Source of the DNA: Halodesulfovibrio sp.
Lineage (GTDB): Bacteria; Desulfobacterota; Desulfovibrionia; Desulfovibrionales; Desulfovibrionaceae
Length of the DNA: 64,000 bases
Direction of reading: 5' to 3'
NCBI RefSeq assembly: GCF_015482765.1
Contig: NZ_JADMLB010000076.1
Span: forward strand, 80,809-144,808
This document shows positions 52,801 through 61,250 of this stretch, piece after piece. A model generated the notes under the pieces. The model did no database searches. It worked only from the letters and a program-made list of their open reading frames with translations, and was not told where the DNA came from. Made by a program: the position numbers and the translations under genes. Position 1 is the stretch's first letter. The number at the start of each line of letters is the position of its first letter.

Positions 52801-54847
52801 CTATTCCTGCAAAAGCACTTAAGTGTCTTTCAGGATGCTCTTTATCATTGGGCGATGTTAATATGCATTGCTCATAAAGAATTTTGCCATACCTATTTAC
52901 AGCAAAAATTTCTCCATGTTGGGTTAAGCTATTTTCCTGCATTGATAGATGAAAATCATTACCCACATCAATTTGAGCTGCAATGACAGCTACTGCTTTT
53001 CGTGATGAATTCATAACCGGCATTAATAAAAACATGCCACGCTCTTTATGTCCTGTAAGAGCGTTAGCATAGCTGCACGGTGGTACAAACACTGTTTGCC
53101 CAGCTAATGCCTTGCGGAACAATTTATTATGACGTGTCACCAAGTCATCACCGCCGTAATTTTCATCTCCAACAATTTTAACACCGGTTGTAGAATATAA
53201 AATACGTACCTGTTCACCAGAAAGAACACTGTATTGTTCCCAATACTCTTCCAAGTTATTTTTTGCATGAATGTATTCAAACGAGTCTTTATTTTCCGAC
53301 AAAGCATTCACGCGATCTACCAAGGTGAAAAAGGCTGTTCTCCCTGCGATATACCGCAGAATACGAGAATGGACATCAATCATACGCAACAAACGTGATT
53401 CTGTTGCCTCCAGACGCATATCAAGTGATTCTTCCTCTTTTTGAAGAATATCTTTTTTGCTTTCTTTTAAGATGAACCATGACGTCCCAGAACAAAACAG
53501 TACAAAAAGACCGATTGCTATAAGAAGCAAACGAGCAAAGTTAAAAGAACCGAAGGCTAGTCGTTGATCATAGTTAGACTTACTGCTCAACGCACGGACA
53601 ATAAAATAAAGTGAACAAAGTAGCGCTCCAAAAAGAATGGATAAAACCATTGCAGTTCGGCCTAATGTATTTTCAGCAGGTCTAGGAGTGGAAACAGTAC
53701 TTCGTGCAAGTACGTAACGCTTTGTTATTTCATCTTTGTCAGCTTCACTTATTGAATTCAGCGTCTTTTCAACAATGGAGTTCAGAAGAGGATCATCTTT
53801 TGCGGTAAGAAAATGAAGAGATTGCGCAGGAAGATCATCCTGAGGAATAGCTTTGATACCCGAAAGACTATTTTCTTTCTGAGCATACAGAACAGCCATA
53901 TGCGCATCGACAAGAGCATCTACTTCGTTATTCAATAACGCAGCAATGGAATTAACAAGACTTGGCATCGGGACAACTTCAACTCGAGGAAATCTTCTGG
54001 CAAGTTGCTCTTCCAAAAGATACCCTTCCACAACCGCAACTCGCTTTCCTCGCAAGTCAGAAATCTTTTTAATAGAAAAATCATCCTGCCGAACAAATAA
54101 AAAATCACGAACTCCCATGAAAGGGGTCGTGAAGTTACCATAGTCTTCTCGTGAGACATCGTAGTAAACATTCGGGAGAACATCGATTTCTCCCTTTTTA
54201 AATCTATCCATCAGCTCTGCAAAGGTGCCGCCGATAAACTCAAAACGAATCGGCATTCGTTCTGCCATCTTCCCGAGCAAATCTACAACAATTCCTCGAG
54301 GTTCACCATCCGGCAAAAGATAATTAAATGGAGGCCACTGCTCTATTCCTACACGGATTACCGGATTCCTTTCAAGCCAACGACGTTCAACATCAGTAAA
54401 CCAGACTTCCCGATCTCTTCTTATCGCCAGTGTCGGATCCTGATAAAACAACTCCAATCTGCCAATTGTGCTTCCTTCATAAGAAATTGAGGCTGTATAT
54501 TTAGGATACTGTTCTGCGATAAGAGGAATTTTCTCATTAAATATGTTTTCCTGCCGCCCACGATAGTATCTGAAAAAAGCTTCACCGGTCTCACTGTCTA
54601 TAATTCGTATGGCCTTAATCTGTGGAGTCCGGTTAATAATAAACGCAAGAGTACCCTCAAGCTGAGCTGAATCAAGATTGTATAAAAAAATTGCACTAAG
54701 ATGTGATAATTCTGTTGCAAGTTCAGAACCGCTTTGCGCCGCTCGTGCAAAGGCATCTTCCGGCTGCGCCTGAGAACAAGGAACCGCTGTTAGAAACAAG
54801 CTGAGTACAACAAAAAGACCACACAGTATCCTGTTACATTTTTTCAA
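49850..54847 (-). CDS. Hybrid sensor histidine kinase with periplasmic binding domain, two receivers and Hpt
   Basis: The 1665-residue phosphorelay protein has, in order: signal peptide (1-27), a periplasmic region, a family-3 solute-binding domain (about 162-380), and membrane helices (397-420, 437-461). A Cache-like extracellular domain (about 475-735), a third helix (747-769) and PAS (about 802-915) follow. HisKA has phospho-His 947 (SHEIRTP), then HATPase (GGTGLGLVISRRLAQLMGG), receiver 1 (Asp1235), receiver 2 (Asp1380) and Hpt (His1523, HTLKGVAGN). The start is TTG 54847 after GGGGGA; it begins a good signal peptide (MKKCNRILCGLF). A longer TTG start at 54889 is less likely. It follows the binding protein gene and precedes the HD-GYP regulator. 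Confidence 0.93.
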   Translation of the reverse strand: MKKCNRILCGLFVVLSLFLTAVPCSQAQPEDAFARAAQSGSELATELSHLSAIFLYNLDSAQLEGTLAFIINRTPQIKAIRIIDSETGEAFFRYYRGRQENIFNEKIPLIAEQYPKYTASISYEGSTIGRLELFYQDPTLAIRRDREVWFTDVERRWLERNPVIRVGIEQWPPFNYLLPDGEPRGIVVDLLGKMAERMPIRFEFIGGTFAELMDRFKKGEIDVLPNVYYDVSREDYGNFTTPFMGVRDFLFVRQDDFSIKKISDLRGKRVAVVEGYLLEEQLARRFPRVEVVPMPSLVNSIAALLNNEVDALVDAHMAVLYAQKENSLSGIKAIPQDDLPAQSLHFLTAKDDPLLNSIVEKTLNSISEADKDEITKRYVLARSTVSTPRPAENTLGRTAMVLSILFGALLCSLYFIVRALSSKSNYDQRLAFGSFNFARLLLIAIGLFVLFCSGTSWFILKESKKDILQKEEESLDMRLEATESRLLRMIDVHSRILRYIAGRTAFFTLVDRVNALSENKDSFEYIHAKNNLEEYWEQYSVLSGEQVRILYSTTGVKIVGDENYGGDDLVTRHNKLFRKALAGQTVFVPPCSYANALTGHKERGMFLLMPVMNSSRKAVAVIAAQIDVGNDFHLSMQENSLTQHGEIFAVNRYGKILYEQCILTSPNDKEHPERHLSAFAGIDVPFVVGYQNEAKILPGMRLIEYQNNKGEQVYGLARWIGGLNIGLVSEVRVGVVLEQYARFKYSVIALMLLMLSFTIPSILFTLNLGRKANNSLLQSKEELRHKVLERTQELEELEKQWRLILTSVGQGLLGLNSDGEVIFANDAASTQLGYSDDEIIGKKILDEVVVKRDDGQTDSAPSSIFEALHSGQTSTNQNEFFKAKSGHVFPVEYTCRSIINEEEIQGCVIVFTDITQRKRMEKELESAKVTAEEASNAKSEFLANMSHEIRTPMNAILGMSHLALQSDLDRRQRNFIQKVHRAAYSLLGIINDILDFSKIEAGKLQIEGVPFYLDDVMQDVAGVVGLRAEEKGLELLFRICPQVPPKLIGDPLRLTQILINLGNNAVKFTEHGEVVVSVDVESMNEDNISLLFSVQDTGIGMKSEQIYKLFKSFSQADTSTTRRYGGTGLGLVISRRLAQLMGGEIWVESEYGTGTTFSFDVCLTVETQEESYAPAVLSNGARALIVDDSKTSREILCDIVRELGYVADAVDSGRDAVKMVKESVKAEQYEMIILDWRMPDMDGITTATLIKEQYDSDKCPDLIMVTAFGREVAADAAEQGIIDACVTKPLTKNVLLQVVANLRGVTEIDENRNSGRKNAVDVALQQLAGASILLVEDNEVNQELAVELLEANGMTVAVAKNGLEALEILEEKSFDGVLMDCQMPVMDGYEATRRLREDTRFADLPVIAMTANAMVGDRDKVLEVGMNDHIAKPLELLDMFSKMARWITPKLTARLEATAAERGDDLPEIAGVDFEKGLSVCQQNKGLLRRLLVRFAETQADFSVTLNDALQKDDIETAARHAHTLKGVAGNIGATKIQELAAELEASILAENVHAMQRQLTNALDSVLAVTVHDIRNKLVVVPVVSNVHFSQEVMTEDLLQLRMLLNDDDTEAVDLIEEIQRHMGGAPELQEVVRSMAEMVRDYDFDNALVLLEELEAGVKSLTA

Positions 54848-54947
54848 TGCATCCCCCACATCAATCAATAGCGCAATTGTCTTACACAAAGCTTACTGGC
54901 AGATGAAACGTTCTCTAAAATATTTACCCAACTGGCAGCAACATACA

Positions 54948-55676
54948 TTATTCATACTTTTTAAGCAGCGACGCAAGAACACCATTTTGCTTAATCCGTT
55001 TCAACGCAGCATTAATTCTCGGCAGCAGCCACTCATTACGTTTATGCAAACGTACACGCATTGCATGTGTTGAAATAGGCGCAGATGCAGCAACACTATA
55101 GTTTGCTCCACGTATTAAATATCTATAGATGTCATACGGCATCACCGTGTAATCACATCTACGCTTGTCTATCATTTTAATTAACTGCGCTTCACACAAA
55201 AAGTCCTGTCGTTTTTTCCCGATACTTCCTTTAGGCATACTGAAACCTAAAATACCGCAAAATTTATCTCCCAAAGGAACATCGTTCGCTGAATCAACTT
55301 TTTCTGAAGAACTATGGGTTACGTAAACCTCTTTTGATTCCATAAAAGGTATTGAGTACACAGAGGTCGCCAGTTCTTCCTTTTTCTGCCTCCACTCTTT
55401 CGCAATTCCCATTTCAACATCAATTTTGCCCGCAACCATGTAAAGGCGAAGACGAGCCTTAGGAAGTGCTTTATACGAAAAATGAATATCTGTTTCCTTT
55501 GTTAATTCATCAAGCACATCAACAAAGAGTCCTTTGTACCCGCCAGTCTTGTCTTTCCAAAAATATGGAGGCCTATCAGCACTCATCACACCGACAACAA
55601 GCGCCTCTGCCCTGGCACCACTTGTAAAAAACAAACCGGACAACACCATCATTAGACACAGCAAACATTGTTTCAT
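54948..55676 (-). CDS. Periplasmic family-3 solute-binding protein
   Basis: The 242-residue protein has a signal peptide (1-23, ending ARA) and a SBP_bac_3 domain: VVGVMSADRPPYFWKDKTGG, LFVDVLDELTKETDIHFSY, GKIDVEMGIAKEWRQKKE, ending LKRIKQNGVLASLLKKYE. ATG 55676 has GGAGG 6 bases upstream; a longer frame from 55715 has no such site. No permease or ATPase gene adjoins, so it is more likely a ligand receptor for the neighbouring hybrid kinase than a transporter part. The ligand, possibly an amino acid, is inferred from the family. Confidence 0.88.
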   Translation of the reverse strand: MKQCLLCLMMVLSGLFFTSGARAEALVVGVMSADRPPYFWKDKTGGYKGLFVDVLDELTKETDIHFSYKALPKARLRLYMVAGKIDVEMGIAKEWRQKKEELATSVYSIPFMESKEVYVTHSSSEKVDSANDVPLGDKFCGILGFSMPKGSIGKKRQDFLCEAQLIKMIDKRRCDYTVMPYDIYRYLIRGANYSVAASAPISTHAMRVRLHKRNEWLLPRINAALKRIKQNGVLASLLKKYE

Positions 55677-56120
55677 TGCGTCCTCCCCCATCATATCAGT
55701 TCCGGTACTCACCAAACGCTACTGGCCAACCTTACGTTTAAAAAAAGCCTTATCAAAAAGAAAACACCCTAAAAGGCTACGCCCTGTATCTACCTTTAAC
55801 AAAAGAGAAAAAAGCAACAGTCTCTTTTTCTACAGGACGCATACAACTTGTCTCCACAAAAAAACATGCACACCAACTCAAAAAGCATCATCTCTTTTGT
55901 TCATGCTTTTTTTGTTACATTACAGAATCTTGTACATAATTTTAACGAATTATCAAAGCACTAATATTTATGAACTACATAAAAAGCTCAAACAAATTTA
56001 CTACACAAACTGCGTAGTACAACACTTCTGTATCCCGCTTAGTCGCCATCTACGTTTTATACACACCCGTATCTTTCCAATTGTACTAGGCAGTACACAC
56101 TGTTTGGTCTATAGTAAGGC
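55677..56120. other. Intergenic region between divergent signalling and rhomboid genes
   Basis: These 444 AT-rich bases should hold promoters for both directions. I see no gene, strong hairpin or repeat in them. Confidence 0.5.
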
Positions 56121-56888
56121 ATGATCCCACTTCACGATTCAATACCTCGCGTACACAAGCCATACATGCTGTATACAATTATTGCTGCATGTTCCTTGGT
56201 CTTTTTGTTTGAAAAATCCCTGCCGTTATCTCAACTGACAGAATTTTTTTATGTATATGGTGTTGTGCCCGCACGATTTACAAATCCTGAGTGGGCTATG
56301 CGTATGCATTTTCCTCCTGATGCAGAATATGTGTTTATTACGCACCTGTTTATTCATGGAGGATGGCTTCATATTATTTTTAATATGTGGTTCCTATGGA
56401 TTTTTGGAGACAACATTGAAGATGTTATGGGACCACTACGTTTCCTTCTCTTCTATATTACATGTGGTATAGTTGCTATTCTCATTAATATTGCCTTCAA
56501 CCCTTCCAGCACAAACCCTGTTGTGGGAGCCTCTGGCGCAATAGCAGGTGTTATGGGAGCCTATTTTCTCCTCTATCCTCATGCGCGTGTGCTTACACTT
56601 ATTCCGGTTGTTATTATCCCGTTCTTCTTTTACCTGCCCGCTGTCTTCTTTCTTCTATTATGGGTAGGTATACAAGTCGTTCTTGGAATTGCCTCACTCA
56701 GCGGGCATGTCACCAGTTCCGTTGCGTGGTGGGCGCATATTGGCGGCTTTATATGCGGTGTTATCCTTTTACCGCTATTCCGTAAGAAAAACAGATGCTA
56801 CTACTGTAAAATCCCTGAAGGAACTCCACCGGTGAGAGCACAACTTCTTACACCAAAACCAAGCACTGTTCGTACCCCTAAAGAGTGA
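56121..56888 (+). CDS. Rhomboid-family intramembrane serine protease
   Basis: The 255-residue protein has six or seven hydrophobic segments. The motif HGGWLHIIFNMWFLWIFGD is the first rhomboid signature, the catalytic Ser is in VVGASGAIAGVMGAYFLLYP (GASG), and the catalytic His is in AWWAHIGGFICG. The short C-terminus has a CYYC pair and a basic Pro-rich tail. Rhomboids cleave transmembrane segments of other proteins. The ATG at 56121 has AAGG upstream. The substrate is unknown, and the gene stands alone. Confidence 0.92.
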   Translation: MIPLHDSIPRVHKPYMLYTIIAACSLVFLFEKSLPLSQLTEFFYVYGVVPARFTNPEWAMRMHFPPDAEYVFITHLFIHGGWLHIIFNMWFLWIFGDNIEDVMGPLRFLLFYITCGIVAILINIAFNPSSTNPVVGASGAIAGVMGAYFLLYPHARVLTLIPVVIIPFFFYLPAVFFLLLWVGIQVVLGIASLSGHVTSSVAWWAHIGGFICGVILLPLFRKKNRCYYCKIPEGTPPVRAQLLTPKPSTVRTPKE

Positions 56889-56939
56889 TTAGCCACCACT
56901 TACCAACCTTTAAGAATTAATTCGCAACTCAAAACACGA

Positions 56940-56968
56940 TTGACTTGAGCCGATTGATACCGCATAAC
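56940..56968 (+). promoter_or_regulatory. Candidate promoter of sufCB
   Basis: TTGACT (56940-56945) and CATAAC (56963-56968) are 17 bases apart, 59 bases before sufC. Confidence 0.45.
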
Positions 56969-57026
56969 GGGACGTCCAGTTACAATAGACGTGACTGAAA
57001 AAGGATCCCGTAAGGACGGTTCTCTC

Positions 57027-57824
57027 ATGCTTGAAATTAAAAATCTTCACGTTAACATCGGCGATAAAGAGGTTTTAAAAGGAATTGACCTCGTTATCGA
57101 AGACGGTGAAACGTTTATTTTGTTTGGCCCAAACGGCTCCGGTAAAACTACCCTGCTCATGACCCTTATGGGTTTTGGTAACTACACCGTTACTGAAGGG
57201 CAGATCATTTATAAGGGTCAGGACATTACATACGCTCCAATGTATGAACGTGCCCGCCTTGGCATTGGCATGTCCTTTCAGCGCCCTCCTACTATTCACG
57301 GTCTTAAAACCAGCCATCTCGTCCGTATGTGCGGACAGGGTCGCGACGTAGATGTTGAAGGTCTTGCTAAAAAAGTTAACTTCAGCAACTTCCTTGATCG
57401 TGACATCAATGCCGGCTTCTCCGGTGGTGAAATCAAACGTTCTGAAATGCTTCAGCTCATGGCTCAGCGTCCAGATCTGGTTCTTTTTGACGAACCTGAA
57501 TCCGGTGTTGACCTTGAAAACATGGCTCTTATCGGCAAAACCGCACGCAACCTGCTTGATGGACTTGCTGAAGGCTGCACCATGAAAAAAGCAATCAAGC
57601 GTTCCAATACGTCCGGTCTTATCATTACTCACACCGGTCATATCCTTGAGTACGTCAACGCTGATCGTGGTCAGGTTATGTACAACGGTAAATTGTGCTG
57701 CGAAGCAAACCCTCGCGACATTCTCGATCATATTTCCAATCACGGTTACCAGGAATGCCTACGTTGTCTTTCTGCTGAAACCGGCGAGATCCTCGACCTC
57801 TCCAGCTTTAACGAGGCTTCCTAG
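57027..57824 (+). CDS. sufC: Fe-S cluster assembly ATPase SufC
   Basis: The 265-residue SufC-type ABC ATPase has Walker A LFGPNGSGKTTLL, Q-loop GMSFQRPPTIHG, signature AGFSGGEIKRSEMLQLMAQ, Walker B LVLFDEPESGVDLEN and a switch His (IITHTGHIL). It energises the SufB scaffold. ATG 57027 (MLEIKNLHVNIG) is preferred, with AAGGA upstream; GTG 56991 would add twelve residues. sufB starts 3 bases after its stop. Together they form the two-gene SufBC system found in many anaerobes and archaea, lacking SufA, SufD, SufS and SufE here. Confidence 0.94.
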   Translation: MLEIKNLHVNIGDKEVLKGIDLVIEDGETFILFGPNGSGKTTLLMTLMGFGNYTVTEGQIIYKGQDITYAPMYERARLGIGMSFQRPPTIHGLKTSHLVRMCGQGRDVDVEGLAKKVNFSNFLDRDINAGFSGGEIKRSEMLQLMAQRPDLVLFDEPESGVDLENMALIGKTARNLLDGLAEGCTMKKAIKRSNTSGLIITHTGHILEYVNADRGQVMYNGKLCCEANPRDILDHISNHGYQECLRCLSAETGEILDLSSFNEAS

Positions 57825-57826
57825 AT

Positions 57827-58987
57827 ATGAAAAAAATCGATCTTTCCCAGTACCGTGCTGATGGTGCAACTGAAACAGCAATTGAAGACTTTTCCGGCTT
57901 TTCCGCTGAAGATAAAGAACGTCTTCTGTTTGCAGGTATTGATGTAGACAACCCAAGTGACTCCGGTGCATTCATGCACTTGAACCACTCCGGTGTTCAT
58001 TGCAAGACCCACCGTGAAGGTCTTGAAGTTATGGACATTAAAGCTGCTCTTGAACAGTTTGACGGCCTTCCTGATTACTACTGGCAGCTTGTAGATAAAG
58101 ACAAAGACGAGTTTACAAAAGCAGCGCACGACAATCTGCATGGCGGCTACTTTATCCGCGCAAAAGCCGGCACTAAAGTCACTGAGCCGGTTCAGTCTTG
58201 TCTGTTTATTGATAAAGCCGGTATTTCTCAGAACGTTCACAACATTGTTGTTGTAGAAGAAGGCGCAGAACTTCATATCATTTCCGGTTGTGCAACAGCA
58301 CACGGTGCTAAAGAATCTGCTCACCTTGGCATCTCAGAATTTTATGTTCACAAAGGTGGCAAGCTCACCTTTACCATGATTCACAACTGGAGCGACGACA
58401 CAGCCGTACGCCCTCGTTCCGCAGGTGTTCTTGAAGAAGATGCAGTATTCCTTAGCAACTATGTTCTGCTCAAGCCTGTAAAAGACTTGCAGATGTACCC
58501 TAAAATCACACTTAAAGGTGAAAATGCCGTTGCCCGATTCAACTCTGTAATCGTTGCTCCGGAAGGTTCCTACATTGACTGCGGTAACCGCATCGAAATG
58601 CAGGCACCAAACACCCGTGCAGAGATCATCGCACGCACACTCACCACCGGTGGCACTATCATCAACCGTGGCTACATCGGTGCTGATGCTGTTCCTGCTC
58701 GCGGTCACCTCGAGTGTAAAGGCCTTATCCTCGGCGGCGGACGTATTCATGCCATTCCAGAGCTTGATTCAGATCAGGACGGCGTTGAGCTTTCTCACGA
58801 AGCTGCTGTTGGTAAAATTGCTCAGGAAGAAATCGAATACCTCATGGCTCGTGGCCTTGATGAAGACGAAGCAACCTCTACCATCGTCCGCGGTTTCCTT
58901 AACGTAGACATGGAAGGCCTTCCTAAAGAACTTCAAGATGCTATCGAACAGCAGATTGACGAGCTTGATGCAGGCGACGCAATGTAA
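57827..58987 (+). CDS. sufB: Fe-S cluster assembly scaffold SufB/SufD family
   Basis: The 386-residue beta-helix protein (PF01458) has NIVVVEEGAELHIISGCATA, RFNSVIVAPEGSYIDCGNRI and GHLECKGLILGGGRIHAIPEL. It ends with helices (LSHEAAVGKIAQEEIEYLMA, then LDEDEATSTIVRGFLN) that bind SufC. It is shorter than E. coli SufB, as expected for the ancestral SufBC form that builds clusters as a homodimer. It is co-transcribed with sufC and followed by a terminator. Confidence 0.93.
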   Translation: MKKIDLSQYRADGATETAIEDFSGFSAEDKERLLFAGIDVDNPSDSGAFMHLNHSGVHCKTHREGLEVMDIKAALEQFDGLPDYYWQLVDKDKDEFTKAAHDNLHGGYFIRAKAGTKVTEPVQSCLFIDKAGISQNVHNIVVVEEGAELHIISGCATAHGAKESAHLGISEFYVHKGGKLTFTMIHNWSDDTAVRPRSAGVLEEDAVFLSNYVLLKPVKDLQMYPKITLKGENAVARFNSVIVAPEGSYIDCGNRIEMQAPNTRAEIIARTLTTGGTIINRGYIGADAVPARGHLECKGLILGGGRIHAIPELDSDQDGVELSHEAAVGKIAQEEIEYLMARGLDEDEATSTIVRGFLNVDMEGLPKELQDAIEQQIDELDAGDAM

Positions 58988-59008
58988 CCAGCCTGATTTA
59001 ACGATAGT

Positions 59009-59051
59009 ACAAAGTCCCTCTGAAGCCAGGTTTCAGAGGGACTTTTTTATA
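59009..59051 (+). terminator. Intrinsic terminator of sufCB
   Basis: The stem AAGTCCCTCTGAA/TTCAGAGGGACTT with a short loop is followed by T residues. Confidence 0.95.
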
Positions 59052-59149
59052 TACTGCAGCACAGAAACTATACTGGAACGAAACATCTTAAAAACAGTAC
59101 AGTTGCAGAACATAGTACTCTTTTTTTGACAAGTAACAGGAGATTAACT

Positions 59150-59599
59150 GTGAAAAGAATCGCGACCACAATTTTAATGATTATATGCACCTTCATGCTC
59201 TGCTCTACGATTCCGGCATATGCAAATGAAGAATGCATTAACTACGCAAAACCTTTGGCCAGCTCCGCCCGCCTACTGGCAAAATCCATTGAAACAACAA
59301 CAGAAGCCCTTGTTGCCATTAACGAACGGGCTAATGAAAACGAGATAACGTCTTTCAACGACTTTGTCGCATCCGCTCAAGAGCGCTCTAAGCAGATGGT
59401 CAAAGATCTTAATGAGAAGCAGCAGAGAATCATGGATCGTGCTGAAAGCACTACTGACTATACCATCTGCAAACAGGATATGCAGGACGAGCTTGAAGAG
59501 CTCAAAGCCGAGACAAAAGAAGCAAAAGCCCTGTTAATCGAACTTAAAGACTCAATTAAAAACATGCTGGAAGAACTTAAAGGGGCTTTCTTCGGATAA
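59150..59599 (+). CDS. Secreted coiled-coil protein of unknown function
   Basis: The 149-residue protein has a signal peptide (KRIATTILMIICTFMLCSTI...AYA) followed by a highly charged, almost wholly helical mature part with heptad-like spacing. Near the C-terminus are DMQDELEELKAETKEAKALL and ELKDSIKNMLEELKG. Two Cys remain in the mature protein (NEECINY and YTICKQD) and could form a disulfide. GTG 59150 is used because AGGAG is 7 bases upstream and it begins the signal peptide. It precedes a flavoprotein gene by 26 bases. I recognise no family. Confidence 0.78.
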   Translation: MKRIATTILMIICTFMLCSTIPAYANEECINYAKPLASSARLLAKSIETTTEALVAINERANENEITSFNDFVASAQERSKQMVKDLNEKQQRIMDRAESTTDYTICKQDMQDELEELKAETKEAKALLIELKDSIKNMLEELKGAFFG

Positions 59600-59625
59600 G
59601 CCGTAGCTGAAGTAAAAGGAACGCC

Positions 59626-60195
59626 ATGAAAGTAGTAGGAATTCTGGGTAGCCCGCGTACAGACGGAAACAGTTCCACCATAGCAAAAAAATTCATTAAA
59701 ACTGCTAAGGGACTTGGTGCACAAACACAAATATTTCATTTAAACGAACTGAACTACAAAGGCTGTCAGGGATGTTACTCCTGCAAAGGAAAGCTGGAGC
59801 ACTGCATTCTTGACGATGATTTAACAAATGTGCTCAATGCCATGCACACAGCAAATATTATTGTTTTATCATCACCCAACTACTATGGCGATGTCAGCGG
59901 ACAAATGAAAACCTTCATAGACAGAACATTTTCACACCTGACAACGGACTTTATCAAAAGTGATAAAAAAAGCAGGCTTCCGCGTGGAAAGCATGCTGTT
60001 TTTATTATTACCCAAGCATCCGGTGAAAATACATCAAAAGACATTCTTGAACGCTACTACAAACTGAAACACTATCTTCAATTTGAAGCAATGCATCTGC
60101 TTGTAGGTTCAGAGTTAACGTATACGAAAGGCGTAGATCAACGCCCGGAACTATTGGCGGAAGCAGTAAACCTTGCATATGCGATTATTCGATAA
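59626..60195 (+). CDS. Iron-sulfur flavoprotein-type NAD(P)H:FMN reductase
   Basis: The 189-residue flavodoxin-like protein has FMN phosphate loop GILGSPRTDGNSSTIAKKF, flavin-side SSPNYYGDVSGQMKTFIDR, and the compact Cys motif GCQGCYSCKGKLEHC (CX2CX2CX6C). That motif marks the ISF family, in which a 4Fe-4S cluster passes electrons to FMN. It is probably cytoplasmic. The gene may be co-transcribed with the coiled-coil gene upstream. Its last 11 bases overlap the convergent MDR reductase. The electron partner is unknown. Confidence 0.87.
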   Translation: MKVVGILGSPRTDGNSSTIAKKFIKTAKGLGAQTQIFHLNELNYKGCQGCYSCKGKLEHCILDDDLTNVLNAMHTANIIVLSSPNYYGDVSGQMKTFIDRTFSHLTTDFIKSDKKSRLPRGKHAVFIITQASGENTSKDILERYYKLKHYLQFEAMHLLVGSELTYTKGVDQRPELLAEAVNLAYAIIR

Positions 60196-61153
60196 GCAAC
60201 ACCCTGCGCCCAACTATTTTACGATCTTCCGGATCAAACTCATCAAGAGCATCATAAAATGGAGACACACTCCCTACGATAGGCTCTAACAGCTCTGAGT
60301 CAAAAAGTGCGGTAATATTTTCCAGCACATCGCTCCTGCCATGTGCCACAAACAAATATTTAGACTTTTTCGCAGTGAAATAAGAAGAGACAATCCCGAA
60401 CCTGTCCCGTTCTGGATGCGTCGTGATAAATGTCCCCCTGGAAGTAAGATGCGGCGCCATGTCATCAAAATTCCAGATTCCGGCAACATCAAAGATCACA
60501 TCAAAAAGCTCATCTGAATGTAAAACTTCTTCCCGTGTATACTCTATGAATGAGTCTACTCCGAGGCGCAGCAATTCATGCTCATGCCAGGAGCGACCTT
60601 GTGCCGTCACATGGGCACCAAGCATTTTTGCAATTTGAACAGCATAGATACCGACACCACCCGTGGCACCGCTCAACAACACTCGCTGTCGCTCAGTTAC
60701 TCCGGCAAGCTCCTGCAAAGCTTTCAACGAAGTCATACACCCAGTGGGAACTGTTGCAGTCTCTACATGCGTCAATCTTTCCGGTTTATAGCTGATCATT
60801 CGTTCCGAAACGCATACAAACTCGGCATGGGTAACTCCACCCTTACGGAAATTTGTATACCCGTAGACTTCATCACCTTCATTAAACCGGCTACCACCAG
60901 TGGCGACGATACCGGAAAATTCATACCCGCTAATAACGCCTCGTTCTGAACGGCGACGCTTTGTGCGCCATCCCAGTTCTTCGGCAGCAAAGATGCGCTT
61001 ATCCTGCCCGCCGATTCCAGCAGCACGAACACGCACAAGAACCTCTCCCTTTTCAGGTTGAGGAACAGAACGCTTCTCGAAAGCTATACGCTCATTTCCT
61101 TCGCGCTCCGGATAGAGCACCATGACGGTCATAGTGGACTGAAGAGAAGACAT
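60185..61153 (-). CDS. MDR-superfamily NAD(P)-dependent alcohol dehydrogenase/quinone oxidoreductase
   Basis: The 322-residue medium-chain reductase has an N-terminal GroES-like domain (GEVLVRVRAAGIGGQDKRIF, ISGYEFSGIVATGGSRFNEG). Its nucleotide domain has VLLSGATGGVGIYAVQIAKM, the quinone-oxidoreductase-like form. The structural zinc Cys cluster is absent, so it is likely zinc-independent. It resembles the zinc-binding dehydrogenase group annotated as ZADH-like. The start is ATG 61153. The substrate cannot be predicted. It converges on the ISF gene with overlapping ends. Confidence 0.87.
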   Translation of the reverse strand: MSSLQSTMTVMVLYPEREGNERIAFEKRSVPQPEKGEVLVRVRAAGIGGQDKRIFAAEELGWRTKRRRSERGVISGYEFSGIVATGGSRFNEGDEVYGYTNFRKGGVTHAEFVCVSERMISYKPERLTHVETATVPTGCMTSLKALQELAGVTERQRVLLSGATGGVGIYAVQIAKMLGAHVTAQGRSWHEHELLRLGVDSFIEYTREEVLHSDELFDVIFDVAGIWNFDDMAPHLTSRGTFITTHPERDRFGIVSSYFTAKKSKYLFVAHGRSDVLENITALFDSELLEPIVGSVSPFYDALDEFDPEDRKIVGRRVLLIE

Positions 61154-61250
61154 CTGCGAAACAACTCCCTGTTACAGTTATTCGCACCATTTACTCTTCA
61201 GCTTACCTAACCTTGCAAAGTATAAGCAGTATAGTTTCACATAAAAGGGA

